Positions 8,044 to 15,973 of a stretch of 33,145 nucleotides of DNA are shown piece after piece. The stretch lies in assembly GCA_030147845.1 (NCBI GenBank), contig JASBUN010000051.1, positions 1 to 33,145 on the forward strand. Direction: 5' to 3'. The notes under the pieces are model-generated. The model saw nothing but the letters and a program-made list of their open reading frames with translations. It was not told where the DNA came from and ran no database searches. Source of the DNA: Gammaproteobacteria bacterium (GTDB lineage Bacteria; Pseudomonadota; Gammaproteobacteria; JASBUN01). Each line of letters starts with the position of its first letter. The first letter of the stretch is position 1. A program made the position numbers and the translations under genes.

Positions 8044-8065
8044 GTAGGCACGGCTTTAGCCGTGC
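8044..8065 (+). repeat. REP element, GTAG-foot type, plus orientation
   Basis: GTAG, then a perfect seven-pair hairpin (GCACGGC / GCCGTGC) around TTTA. It has the same ten-base head (GTAGGCACGG) as the minus-strand element 39 bases to the left, with a different but compensated stem base and loop. The two GTAG feet face each other across the spacer. Confidence 0.75.
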
Positions 8066-8253
8066 ATTGGTTGGGTCGGTTCGTGCACAGCTGAACAGGC
8101 ATAACGCCTGGGTTTTCTTTGTGGGCCAGGCGTCTTGGTGAGAGTTACGGTTTGGTCAGGTCGCACGTTGACATGTTTTCTGGCATTTTGGGTCCAGTTC
8201 CGGCGGCGCGTTCACACAGGGCGCCGGCCGTTAACGTGTCACGGTGTGGGAAT

Positions 8254-9873
8254 TCACATCAGGCGCGCGGTAATGCGCCCGAACATCTCCTTGATGCGCT
8301 CCATGAGCGGGCGCTGCCGCCATTGCGCTAGCGTGATTCTCCGCGAGTCATGCAAGTCGCGCTGAAATAACCGTTCCATTTGCGCGCCGAAGTTGCGTCC
8401 GATAATTATCGCATTGATCTCCGCGTTTAGACTTAAACTGCGCCAATCCAAATTCGTCGAGCCGACGGTAGACCACACGCCGTCGATAACGACCGTCTTG
8501 GCATGTAGCAGCGCGTTGTGGCGTTCATAGATGTGCACGCCGGCATCGAGTAGTTGGCGATAGTACGACCGTCCGGTATATAGCACTGGCCAGAAGTCAC
8601 TAAAACTAGGCAGTATCAGCGTTACATCTATCCCACGGCGGGCGGTATCTTTTAACGCATCAAGTAGCTGTTCGTCCGGCGCGAAATAGGCGGCGGTAAT
8701 ATGAACGCTGCGCTGTGCGTTACGGATCGCCGATATCAGGGTGATATAAACTCGGTTAGGCGCGCCGGCTGCGCTGGAGATGGCGCGCGCTACTGCCGTG
8801 CCGTGTATGGCGATATCTGGAAAGTAATCGTGTCGCGGCAGAGCCGGTCCGTGTTGGCTTCGCCAATCGATGAAAAATAATTTCTGAAAGTAATGCGCGA
8901 CCGGGCCGGTGATCTGCACCTCCGTATCGCGCCATGGCAAGTGCTTTCGGTGCCGCCGATAGGTGAATGAGCTGGACGAGTAGACGTCACTGAGATTGAT
9001 GCCGCCACTGAACACTGTCTTACCATCGATGACGAGCAACTTTCTATGATCGCGGTTATTGACCGACCAATTCTTACGCGCTCGAAGCGGATTGACCGGA
9101 TTGAATTCGACCACGTTGATTCCCGCATCTTTCATGCGTTGGAAAAATTCTCGTGGGGTGCTGAGTGAGCCGAGGCTGTCATAGATCACATTCACCTGGA
9201 CGCCGGCGCGCTGTTTTTCGATGAGCAAATTTGCCAGCTTATTGCCGAGTTTGTCGCCGGAAAATATATAAGTCTCGAGGTTGACGGTGTGGCGCGCGGC
9301 GCGCACGGCCTTCATGATGGCGTCAAAAGTGGCCGGACCATCGACGAGTAACGTTGCCCGATTGCCCAGAACCAGCGGCGCATTGCCGGACAACGAGTCA
9401 ACTAATGTCAGGTGCGTACGCAACAGCCCGGTATCGTTACTTTCCTTTTCCAACTCCCGGACCACCGTTCGGGCGACATCCGGCGGTAGCCGGCCATGCG
9501 GGCCGTACAGGGTTGGCACGCTGGGATGGCGTTCGGCGGCTTTCAACAAGGGGTCGATACGCGCAGTCGAGGCGCATCCGGCCAGTGCGACGATAATCAC
9601 AAGTGCACATACGATGCGGTTTGGTCGTGTGCGGCGTGGTATGACTACGCACAGAAAATGTGAGGGGTTATTGTTTGCGTCGGCTGCCGACGCCGCGCGC
9701 GCTATTCGTGTGTTGCCGCCGTAGCCGTCCTCATGCGCGTTTGCGCATGAGGACCCATCGGCCGCGGTCGCCACGCCTTGGCGTCGTGCTAACCAGCAAG
9801 CCCTGCTGTGTGGTTGGCGTAGCGTCAGGTTGCCGCGGGCAAAGCATCGCAATAGGCGTTTTAGCGCTTTCAT
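8254..9873 (-). CDS. Phospholipase D / cardiolipin synthase-type lipoprotein
   Basis: Member of the phospholipase D superfamily, probably a cardiolipin synthase-like or phospholipid-cleaving enzyme held at the membrane by a lipid anchor. Both HKD motifs are intact: HRKLLVID (H276, K278, D283) and HAKTVVID (H457, K459, D464), each followed by a Gly/Ser-rich segment. A lipoprotein signal (IVCALVIIVALAGC) puts the acylated Cys at residue 100 when counted from the ATG at 9873. That leaves an unusual 80-residue leader before the signal, without family features and containing a 12-bp perfect hairpin. The true start is probably later, but no ATG, GTG or TTG lies in frame immediately before the signal; a GTG at 9774 and a CTG at 9654 are options. 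A sequence error is possible. It lies downstream of the BON lipoprotein, likely in one unit. Confidence 0.88.
   Translation of the reverse strand: MKALKRLLRCFARGNLTLRQPHSRACWLARRQGVATAADGSSCANAHEDGYGGNTRIARAASAADANNNPSHFLCVVIPRRTRPNRIVCALVIIVALAGCASTARIDPLLKAAERHPSVPTLYGPHGRLPPDVARTVVRELEKESNDTGLLRTHLTLVDSLSGNAPLVLGNRATLLVDGPATFDAIMKAVRAARHTVNLETYIFSGDKLGNKLANLLIEKQRAGVQVNVIYDSLGSLSTPREFFQRMKDAGINVVEFNPVNPLRARKNWSVNNRDHRKLLVIDGKTVFSGGINLSDVYSSSSFTYRRHRKHLPWRDTEVQITGPVAHYFQKLFFIDWRSQHGPALPRHDYFPDIAIHGTAVARAISSAAGAPNRVYITLISAIRNAQRSVHITAAYFAPDEQLLDALKDTARRGIDVTLILPSFSDFWPVLYTGRSYYRQLLDAGVHIYERHNALLHAKTVVIDGVWSTVGSTNLDWRSLSLNAEINAIIIGRNFGAQMERLFQRDLHDSRRITLAQWRQRPLMERIKEMFGRITARLM
9727..9754. 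repeat. 12-bp perfect hairpin in the doubtful 5' part of the PLD gene
   Basis: GTCCTCATGCGC and its exact reverse complement are separated by the four-base loop GTTT. A stem this perfect inside a reading frame is unusual and supports the view that this stretch is leader RNA between the BON and PLD genes rather than coding sequence. Confidence 0.6.
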
Positions 9874-9941
9874 GTTGCAACTGTTGCAGTAGTCGTAACC
9901 ACGCGAGGCCGGCTAGTCACGACTACACGGCTACTTTACCG

Positions 9942-10262
9942 CTACTTTACGAGCAGATTATTGCGTACCGAGGTGACGCCAGCGACGGTTTGCGCTATCT
10001 CGGCGGCACGTTCGCGCTGGTGGGCGTTGTTGACGTAACCGCTCAGCGTAACGGCGCCTTTGTAGGTATCGACATCTACCTTTAAGCCTTCGGTAATGGA
10101 ATCACCCAATAATTTTGCCTTTACCTTAGTGGTAATGGCAGCGTCATCGATGTACTGCCCGGTGCTCTTATGGTCCGGTGAGCTGGCGCAGCCGTACAGT
10201 GGCCCCCCGAGTACAGCGATCAGTGACAGTGCGATACCGGCATGTCGAAGTTTGGTAATCAT
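9942..10262 (-). CDS. BON-domain lipoprotein, OsmY-like
   Basis: Protein of 106 residues. It has a lipoprotein signal with lipobox LYGC (Cys 25) and a single BON domain (about residues 38-106), showing the usual pattern IDDAAITTKVKAKLL, VDVDTYKGAVTLSGYV and a final GVTSVRNNL. BON domains bind phospholipid surfaces, and envelope-stress proteins such as OsmY and DolP carry two. A single-domain lipoprotein would sit on the inner leaflet of the outer membrane or on the inner membrane. The ATG at 10262 is chosen because AGGAG lies seven bases upstream; a further upstream in-frame ATG has no such site and would bury the signal peptide. The stop codon lies in a short tandem duplication. It is the first gene of a two-gene unit with the PLD gene, under a strong sigma-54 promoter match. 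Confidence 0.9.
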   Translation of the reverse strand: MITKLRHAGIALSLIAVLGGPLYGCASSPDHKSTGQYIDDAAITTKVKAKLLGDSITEGLKVDVDTYKGAVTLSGYVNNAHQRERAAEIAQTVAGVTSVRNNLLVK

Positions 10263-10333
10263 CGTAAGTCTCCTGTCCAATGTTGAGGTGATGGTCTTAA
10301 TGCGTGACGCGGCATGCGTCGCCATTGGCAGAG

Positions 10334-10349
10334 AGCAACGTCCGTGCCA
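10334..10349 (-). promoter_or_regulatory. Sigma-54 promoter, perfect consensus, for the BON/PLD unit
   Basis: The minus strand reads TGGCACGGACGTTGCT, which matches TGGCACG-N4-TTGCW at every fixed position with correct GG-N10-GC spacing. Transcription would start near 10323 and leave a leader of about 60 bases before the BON gene. Confidence 0.75.
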
Positions 10350-10948
10350 GGGTTGCCAATAAGCGACGAATCAGTGCATTAGCCGATTTTTCGTATTTAC
10401 GCGCGCGTGTTTCTGTCGCCACATGCCAACACTTGTTTGACTGTTCCCGCAAGCGTCGCCGGTCACCGGAGCGCAAAGCCGCACAACGTTAAACACCGGA
10501 TCGATTCACGTAGCGCTGCTATCGCGCGCGCGAGTGGCGCCTGCGTGCCGACGTGTGCGTGCACGCCAAAGCGACGTTGCGCAGTCGCCGCTATCGTTGG
10601 AGCCTCATGTGCGCGCCGCGGTTTACAACATCGCTATGCATGCAGCGAACCTCAAGCGTCTCGATGCATATATATGGTGATAGCCCGCCATTCGGCGCTC
10701 GACCGATTTAATTCCGCATCCCACCGAGAGCGTTCATGCGTCGCGATGTACATCAGTCCAGGCGCGAAAATAGGCTGAAATAGCGCTTAAAACCGCGGTT
10801 GTCGGGTAACTGCGACAAACTCACCTTCAAAACTATCAGTCACTTGTGTGCATGCACGCTAGTAACTGTAGTTGTATGACGACAAAGCGCACGCCCCGCG
10901 AACCGCGCCTGCGTTCTATGTGTGCATTATTTAACGAAATTGACACAC
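10350..10948. other. Regulatory region between divergent BON and EPS promoters
   Basis: About 600 bases without a convincing gene; the open frames present have no family features. The region lies between two divergent sigma-54 promoter candidates and is where an enhancer-binding activator would be expected to bind. Two perfect ten-base palindromes, GATGTACATC (10745-10754) and AACCGCGGTT (10791-10800), lie about 150-200 bases upstream of the EPS promoter, a normal distance for such sites. GTGCATGCAC near 10850 is a third. Confidence 0.5.
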
Positions 10949-10964
10949 TGGCATGCGCTTTGCA
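10949..10964 (+). promoter_or_regulatory. Sigma-54 promoter of the EPS operon
   Basis: TGGCATGCGCTTTGCA matches TGGCACG-N4-TTGCW with one mismatch (T for C at position 6) and exact GG-N10-GC spacing. Transcription would start near 10975, about 80 bases before the first EPS gene. An upstream in-frame ATG at 10953 lies inside this element, which supports the later start at 11058. Confidence 0.7.
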
Positions 10965-11057
10965 CACGCTCCCCGCGTTGCCATCACAACACAACCACTC
11001 ATTGCGCAGCAGGAATCTTACAATTTCGACTCACGCGAAAGTTCAACGAGGCATGCT

Positions 11058-12563
11058 ATGAGCAGCAAAGCCCATGCGGTTGACCCAATGCCATCACGTT
11101 ATGTGGCAACCGTTCCCAGACCCGCAGTGGCCGCCACCCTTCCAGTACCGCGTAGCGTCGGTGTAAGCGGCACTATGCACGATGCATCGGCCGATCACCC
11201 CTTGGTTGCATTGATTCAGCGCTTCCTTAATCCAGTCATAATGGCGTTAACGCTTCTGGCCTTGACGCGTGTGTTCGAACACAATTTCTACACCGTTTAC
11301 TTAGCCATGGCAGGCGTCGTTTTCTTTCTCGGTGTGTACGCCGTAACAGAATTCCCAATCGCGCCATGTGCCGACGGCTTCCTGGTCTCACGATCTACTC
11401 GCCGCTTGCTGGTGCAGTGGATGAAGCTTGCAGGAATCCTGTTGTTCGTTGGCTTTGCCGCCAAAATCTCGAGTCTGTATTCGCGCAAGGTGCTTCTGGC
11501 TTGGTTCGTGCTGACCCCGTTCGCGCTCATGATTGCGCAGACTCTGGCGCGGCGAGCCATTCAGAGATTCGCGGTGGGAAGCAAATATGGCGCTCGAAAA
11601 ATCATCGTCGGCGCCAACGATCTTGCCTATCAGCTCGCCCGCCGTATCGACTCGGATCCTTTGCATGGGTCGGTGATCGGATTTTTTGATGATCGTGAAT
11701 CGAAGCGATTACCTGAGCAAGTCGCCGCGCGTATGCTGGGCAGGCTCGATGATCTACCTGACTACGTTCGTCGCAACAAGGTGGACGCAATTTATATTGC
11801 CCTACCGGCCTTGGCGCGCCCACGCCTCGTACAGTTGCTCAGTGATCTCCAGGACACAACCGCATCGGTCTACTTGGTGCCGGATGTGTTCGTGTTTGAC
11901 CCGGTACGCATGCATGTAGAAGACATCGGTGGAATTCCCGCCATCGCGATGCGAGAAACGCCGCTGCGGGGAATCAACTCCGTGGTCAAGCGCATCAGCG
12001 ATCTCGTTGTCTCCGTTGTTGTACTCGCGCTGATCTGGCCGGTCATGCTGCTGATCGCTGCCGGGGTCAAGATGTCATCACCTGGCCCGGTGTTGTTTCG
12101 ACAACGTCGTTACGGCCTCGATGGAAGCGAGATCATGGTTTATAAATTTCGCTCGATGTCCGTGTGTGAAGACGGTGAGCGCATCCGTCAGGCACGTAAA
12201 CACGATCCGCGTGTTACCCGATTCGGTCAGTTTTTGCGCAAGACCTCGCTAGATGAACTTCCTCAATTCTTGAACGTCCTGCAGGGAAGTATGAGTGTCG
12301 TTGGTCCGCGCCCACACGCGGTAGCACACAACGAGTTATACCGAAAAATGATTCCAAACTATATGTTTCGGCACAAAGTGAAGCCGGGCATCACGGGCTG
12401 GGCGCAAGTAAACGGTCTGCGTGGTGAGACCGACACGCTCGGCAAGATGAAAGCGAGATTGCACTACGATCTCGAGTATTTGCGCATCTGGTCCGCGTGG
12501 TTGGATCTTTGGATCATCATGAAAACCGCTGTAGCTGTAGTGCATGATCGCGGCGCGTACTAA
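11058..12563 (+). CDS. wcaJ: Undecaprenyl-phosphate sugar-phosphate transferase (WcaJ-like, initiates EPS unit)
   Basis: Polyprenol phosphate hexose-1-phosphate transferase that starts each repeat unit by moving a sugar phosphate, probably glucose-1-P, from a UDP-sugar to undecaprenyl phosphate at the inner membrane. The 501-residue product has N-terminal membrane segments (about 55-165) and a Rossmann-like CoA-binding_3 domain (180-290). The C-terminal catalytic domain begins with KRISD and a membrane hairpin (311-338) and carries PGPVLFRQRRYG, KFRSM (363-367), the Asp-Glu pair in TSLDELPQ (D399-E400), GPRPH (416-420) and KPGITGWAQVNG. The start at 11058 follows GAGG six bases upstream. It is the first gene of the EPS operon. 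The family is certain; glucose rather than galactose specificity is inferred. Confidence 0.95.
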   Translation: MSSKAHAVDPMPSRYVATVPRPAVAATLPVPRSVGVSGTMHDASADHPLVALIQRFLNPVIMALTLLALTRVFEHNFYTVYLAMAGVVFFLGVYAVTEFPIAPCADGFLVSRSTRRLLVQWMKLAGILLFVGFAAKISSLYSRKVLLAWFVLTPFALMIAQTLARRAIQRFAVGSKYGARKIIVGANDLAYQLARRIDSDPLHGSVIGFFDDRESKRLPEQVAARMLGRLDDLPDYVRRNKVDAIYIALPALARPRLVQLLSDLQDTTASVYLVPDVFVFDPVRMHVEDIGGIPAIAMRETPLRGINSVVKRISDLVVSVVVLALIWPVMLLIAAGVKMSSPGPVLFRQRRYGLDGSEIMVYKFRSMSVCEDGERIRQARKHDPRVTRFGQFLRKTSLDELPQFLNVLQGSMSVVGPRPHAVAHNELYRKMIPNYMFRHKVKPGITGWAQVNGLRGETDTLGKMKARLHYDLEYLRIWSAWLDLWIIMKTAVAVVHDRGAY

Positions 12564-12601
12564 TGGCGGCTTCACTATTTCGACATTTAAGGAGACCGGA
12601 A

Positions 12602-13465
12602 ATGGATATGAACGTGCAAGCGGCTACGACTCCAATCATACGCACGTTTCGATATGGTGCTAGACAGGCGACTTTATGCCTCTGCGCGTTGATTGTTGGA
12701 CTCTCGATCAGCGGATACGCTCATGCCGCACAATCGCCGCGAGGCATCATGCTCGGCACCGGTGATCAGGTCAAGGTTGGCGTATACAACCATCCAGACC
12801 TGACTACCGAGGCGCAGATATCAGCGCGTGGCACGATCAATTTTCCCTTGCTCGGCGAAGTAGCTATTGGCGGCATGGATAAAGGCGCCGCCGAAGCAAA
12901 GATCGCGCATTTGCTTAAAAGTCGCGGACTAATCCCCAATCCTGAGGTCAATTTGCTGGTTATGCAAAGCCGAAGCCAACAGGTGGCGGTGTTGGGGCAA
13001 GTTCAAAGGCCGGGCACGTATCCGATGCAGGGCGCGGAGACACTTACTGACTTGCTCGCGCAAGCCGGAGGTATTAACGAAAAAGGCGGGGATCAAGTCA
13101 TCATTCTGCGCAAAGACAAAAACGGCCAGCTGGATCGCTATCAGGAAAATCTCAAACTTCTTCTTGGCGCACACGGCAAGCCGGTGGATCCGCGCATCGA
13201 GGCAAATGACGTCATCTATGTTCCAACCGCGCCGGTGTTCTATATCTACGGCGAGGTACAAAAGCCCGGTGTCTACCGCTTATCCAATGGCATGACCGTA
13301 CAACAGGCGCTCTCGGTCGCGGGCGGACTATCGGTGCGTGGCACCGAGCGCGGCATACGCATCAATCGCACGCGACGTGACGGCAAGGTGAAATCGGTGC
13401 ATGCCGGCCTGACCGACCCAGTACGCGAAGATGATGTGGTGTACGTCAAGGAAAGCATGTTCTAG
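12602..13465 (+). CDS. epsE: EpsE-type polysaccharide export protein (Wza family, outer membrane)
   Basis: Outer-membrane polysaccharide export protein. The 287-residue product has a signal peptide with likely cleavage after AHA (residue 42), a polysaccharide export domain (about 48-125, LGTGDQVKVGVYNHPDLT), then two SLBB-type segments beginning at VAVLGQVQRPGTYPM and FYIYGEVQKPGVYRL. It has no lipobox cysteine at the cleavage site, unlike E. coli Wza, and is shorter (287 versus about 380). This fits the EpsE type paired with a separate chain-length protein and kinase. The start at 12602 has AAGGAG seven bases upstream. It lies 38 bases after wcaJ and is followed by epsF. Confidence 0.93.
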   Translation: MDMNVQAATTPIIRTFRYGARQATLCLCALIVGLSISGYAHAAQSPRGIMLGTGDQVKVGVYNHPDLTTEAQISARGTINFPLLGEVAIGGMDKGAAEAKIAHLLKSRGLIPNPEVNLLVMQSRSQQVAVLGQVQRPGTYPMQGAETLTDLLAQAGGINEKGGDQVIILRKDKNGQLDRYQENLKLLLGAHGKPVDPRIEANDVIYVPTAPVFYIYGEVQKPGVYRLSNGMTVQQALSVAGGLSVRGTERGIRINRTRRDGKVKSVHAGLTDPVREDDVVYVKESMF

Positions 13466-13515
13466 CTCAAACTTTGAAAAATGTTCCGAGCGGATCACGA
13501 CACAGGATTATCAAA

Positions 13516-15033
13516 ATGAGTTTCACACAATTGTTAAGAATTTTGCGCGGTAGGGCGAGATGGGTGGTCATGGCATTAGTGCTCGGCGGAGCCGCAGCGC
13601 TGCTGATCACCGAACTGACACCGGCGCAATATACCGCGCAGGCGGCCTTATTGGTCAGTCTCCCCAACGGCGGCGGGCAAACGAACGCCGCTATGCCGGC
13701 GGAATTGTACAGCGGCTATATGGCGACACAGCTCGATCTGATGACCAGCCAGGAAGTCGCGACGCGCGCGCTGAAGGATCTCAACGTCAGTGGTGCGGCC
13801 AACACAAAGCGTAGGCAGCGGTTAGAGAACGCCATGGGTGGACCGATATCGAACGCCATCGGTTCTGTGCGCGGATTCTTTTCCAATTTATTCTCGTCCC
13901 GCAAAGCAGTGAATGAAGCCGATGCCGGGTCCGCCGACCAGTTGTTGGCTGACCGTTTACGCCGAGGTGTGCAGGCGGCGAATGGTACCAACAGCAGCGT
14001 GGTCAACGTGGGTTTTACTTCATCCGATCCAGAGATATCACGTGATGTCGTCAACGCATTTGTAAAGGCGTATCTAACCACCAGTTTGGCGCTCAGCGTC
14101 GGGCCGGCTAAAAATCATGCGCAATGGTTCGATGACCAAACGAAAGGTTTGGCGCAGAACGTCGAGTCGGCGCAAAGCGATTTGTCCAATTACCAGCAAA
14201 AACACGACATCGTTACCAGTAACGATCAACTGGACACGGAGATGTCGCGCCTACAGGAACTGTCGGCGCAGTTGACCGCGGCGCAGACGAAAACTTATGA
14301 CTTGAAATCCAAGCAGCAGGAAATCCAACACTTCCTGACTGCCGGCGGTGATGCCGGCCTGATCCCCGATGTGCTCGCTAATCCGATGGTGCAAGGATTG
14401 CGCGAAAAGATCGCGGAACAACAGTCTACGCTTATGGACCTGCGCGGTAAGGTCGGACCTAATCACCCGGAATATAAAGCCGCCGTGTCCGAACTGGCGA
14501 GTCTGAAAAGGCATCTACGGCAGGAAATACAGACGGTCGGGCAAAGTGTGAATGCCAGCCTGGCGGCCGCCAAGGCTCAAGAGAAGTCGCTCTCGAATGC
14601 GACCGCGCAGCAGCGGGCGCGAGTGCTATCGCTGCGCAGATCGAGAAGCCAATTGGATCTGCTCAAGTCGAAAGTGCAAAACGCGCAAAACGTGTACGAC
14701 GAGGCGATGAAAAATATGTCGCAAGCGCGCATGGCCAGCCGCAGTACCAACACCAACGTGTCCCTGGTCAGTGCCGCCGTGGCGCCCGCGCGCCCGTCTG
14801 GCCCGAGTTTGGCAAAAAATCTCGGCCTCGGTCTAGTCGTCGGCTTCATTTTGGGCATCGGTATCGCGCTGGGGCGCGAACTTCAGGACCGGCGCATTCG
14901 CGCAAAAGAAGACTTGCGCGACGGTCTCGGTATTCCCGTATTGGCGGTTGTTGACATGGTGGCCGGTCGGCGCCGTACAGCGAATACGCGCGCGTTGGGC
15001 GGTCGTCGTCTCCGTCTATCGGTCGATGGTTAG
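13516..15033 (+). CDS. epsF: EpsF-type chain-length determinant (Wzz/PCP family)
   Basis: Inner-membrane polysaccharide co-polymerase controlling chain length and linking polymerase to export. The 505-residue product has the two expected membrane segments, near 15-33 and 435-452. Between them is a large periplasmic part with a Wzz domain (TAQAALLVSLP onward) and long coiled-coil stretches rich in Gln, Ala and Lys (about 200-420). The proline-rich segment before the second helix (VAPARPSGPSLAKN) is typical. A cytoplasmic tail of about 50 residues follows, with no kinase P-loop; the kinase is the next gene. The start at 13516 is preceded by AGGA. EpsF and EpsG together replace a fused Wzc. Confidence 0.92.
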   Translation: MSFTQLLRILRGRARWVVMALVLGGAAALLITELTPAQYTAQAALLVSLPNGGGQTNAAMPAELYSGYMATQLDLMTSQEVATRALKDLNVSGAANTKRRQRLENAMGGPISNAIGSVRGFFSNLFSSRKAVNEADAGSADQLLADRLRRGVQAANGTNSSVVNVGFTSSDPEISRDVVNAFVKAYLTTSLALSVGPAKNHAQWFDDQTKGLAQNVESAQSDLSNYQQKHDIVTSNDQLDTEMSRLQELSAQLTAAQTKTYDLKSKQQEIQHFLTAGGDAGLIPDVLANPMVQGLREKIAEQQSTLMDLRGKVGPNHPEYKAAVSELASLKRHLRQEIQTVGQSVNASLAAAKAQEKSLSNATAQQRARVLSLRRSRSQLDLLKSKVQNAQNVYDEAMKNMSQARMASRSTNTNVSLVSAAVAPARPSGPSLAKNLGLGLVVGFILGIGIALGRELQDRRIRAKEDLRDGLGIPVLAVVDMVAGRRRTANTRALGGRRLRLSVDG

Positions 15034-15043
15034 GAGCATGTCT

Positions 15044-15922
15044 ATGAAACCCTCTCAGTCACACGTTCAGTTGGCGTCGGAAGTCGTGCAGCTGGCACCG
15101 GATCGCACCATCGGGCAGATACTGATGGATGCGGGGAAACTACGCGACAAGGACATCACGCGCATTTTCGGATATCACAAGAAACACAATATCCGTTTCG
15201 GCGAAGCGGCGATGCGATTGCGGTTATGCCGCAAGGCCGATATCGAGTACGCCTTGTCGGTGCAGTTTGATTATCCGTTACTCCGCCGCGGCGAGGCGGT
15301 TTTGGGCGATGAAGTAATTGTCGGTTTTGAACCGAATTCGCCGGTCTCGGAATCCATCCGCGAGCTTCGCTCGGAGCTGATGTCACGCTGGCTTGAAGCC
15401 GGGCGCAATGCGTTGGCCGTCGTCAGCGTCGAATCCGGCGCCGGGAAAAGCTTTTTGGCGGCGAACTTGGCGGCTTCCTTTGCTCAACTCGGCGAGAACA
15501 CTTTGTTGATCGATGCGGACCTGCGTAATCCGAGGCAGCATCATATCTTCCAGCTGCCTGGGCGTGCCGGATTGTCGACCATTTTAAGTGGCCGCGATTG
15601 GACCGAAGCGATCGATCCAATTGCGTATTTTGGCAATTTAAGCGTTTTGTGCGCCGGTCCCCGACCTCCGAATCCTCTCGAGACGTTGAGCCGCAGCGCA
15701 TTTTCCGTGCTGTTGGACGAAGTCCGTCGGCAATACGGCGTGGTGCTCATTGATACCACTGCAGCACGAAGCGGAGCCGATGCCCGCACCGTCGCGGCAC
15801 GCGCCGGTTCCGCGCTTATGGTGGTTCGAAAAAACCAGGGTAAGACGTCGGAGGTGGACGAACTGCGGACCGCGTTGACGGGTTACGGCGCCGAATTGGT
15901 TGGCGCTGTGATGAGCTGTTGA
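15044..15922 (+). CDS. epsG: EpsG-type tyrosine kinase with N-terminal MshEN-like domain
   Basis: Cytoplasmic BY-kinase partner of EpsF that regulates polymerisation and export. The 292-residue product has a C-terminal P-loop domain with Walker A SGAGKS (131-136), Walker A' LLIDAD (154-159) and a later Walker B VVLIDTT. The N-terminal domain (about 21-80) resembles the GspE/MshE N-domain. Two 24-residue units, each of the form x-hydrophobic-G-x2-L/A...L/I...L/F (22-45 and 51-74), are separated by exactly five residues, as in the c-di-GMP-binding MshEN domain. Some fixed positions differ: His for Gln at 45 and Arg for Gly at 60. No C-terminal tyrosine cluster is present. The ATG at 15044 has GGAG seven bases upstream, and the ATG at 15038 is too close to that site. 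The kinase function is from family knowledge. Confidence 0.9.
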   Translation: MKPSQSHVQLASEVVQLAPDRTIGQILMDAGKLRDKDITRIFGYHKKHNIRFGEAAMRLRLCRKADIEYALSVQFDYPLLRRGEAVLGDEVIVGFEPNSPVSESIRELRSELMSRWLEAGRNALAVVSVESGAGKSFLAANLAASFAQLGENTLLIDADLRNPRQHHIFQLPGRAGLSTILSGRDWTEAIDPIAYFGNLSVLCAGPRPPNPLETLSRSAFSVLLDEVRRQYGVVLIDTTAARSGADARTVAARAGSALMVVRKNQGKTSEVDELRTALTGYGAELVGAVMSC

Positions 15923-15973
15923 GACGGCGCCTGCGAATCCATGACTTGTCTAGAAATAAAAGGAGTCGAATGA

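Larger units (their letters stand above)
7411..8253. other. Gene-free region rich in palindromic repeats
   Basis: About 840 bases between the ompA promoter and the end of the phospholipase D gene. Open frames here show no family features or ribosome sites, and one of them runs through the repeats. What can be seen is a series of palindromes between 7830 and 8065 (listed separately) and a looser inverted repeat (ACGCCTGG at 8104-8111, CCAGGCGT at 8126-8133) that might end the minus-strand PLD transcript but has no T-run. Confidence 0.6.

Noticed and set aside
7830..8065. CRISPR array
   Set aside because: The repeats are palindromic REP-type units with unequal spacing, too few copies and no unique spacers of regular length.
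10407..10778. A 123-codon plus-strand open frame upstream of the EPS operon
   Set aside because: The Cys/Arg/Ala-rich product has no family features; the stretch is better explained as the regulatory region between two divergent promoters.
10953..11057. A longer start for the WcaJ-like gene at the ATG at 10953
   Set aside because: That ATG is inside the sigma-54 promoter match and has no ribosome site. The ATG at 11058 has GAGG at a good distance.
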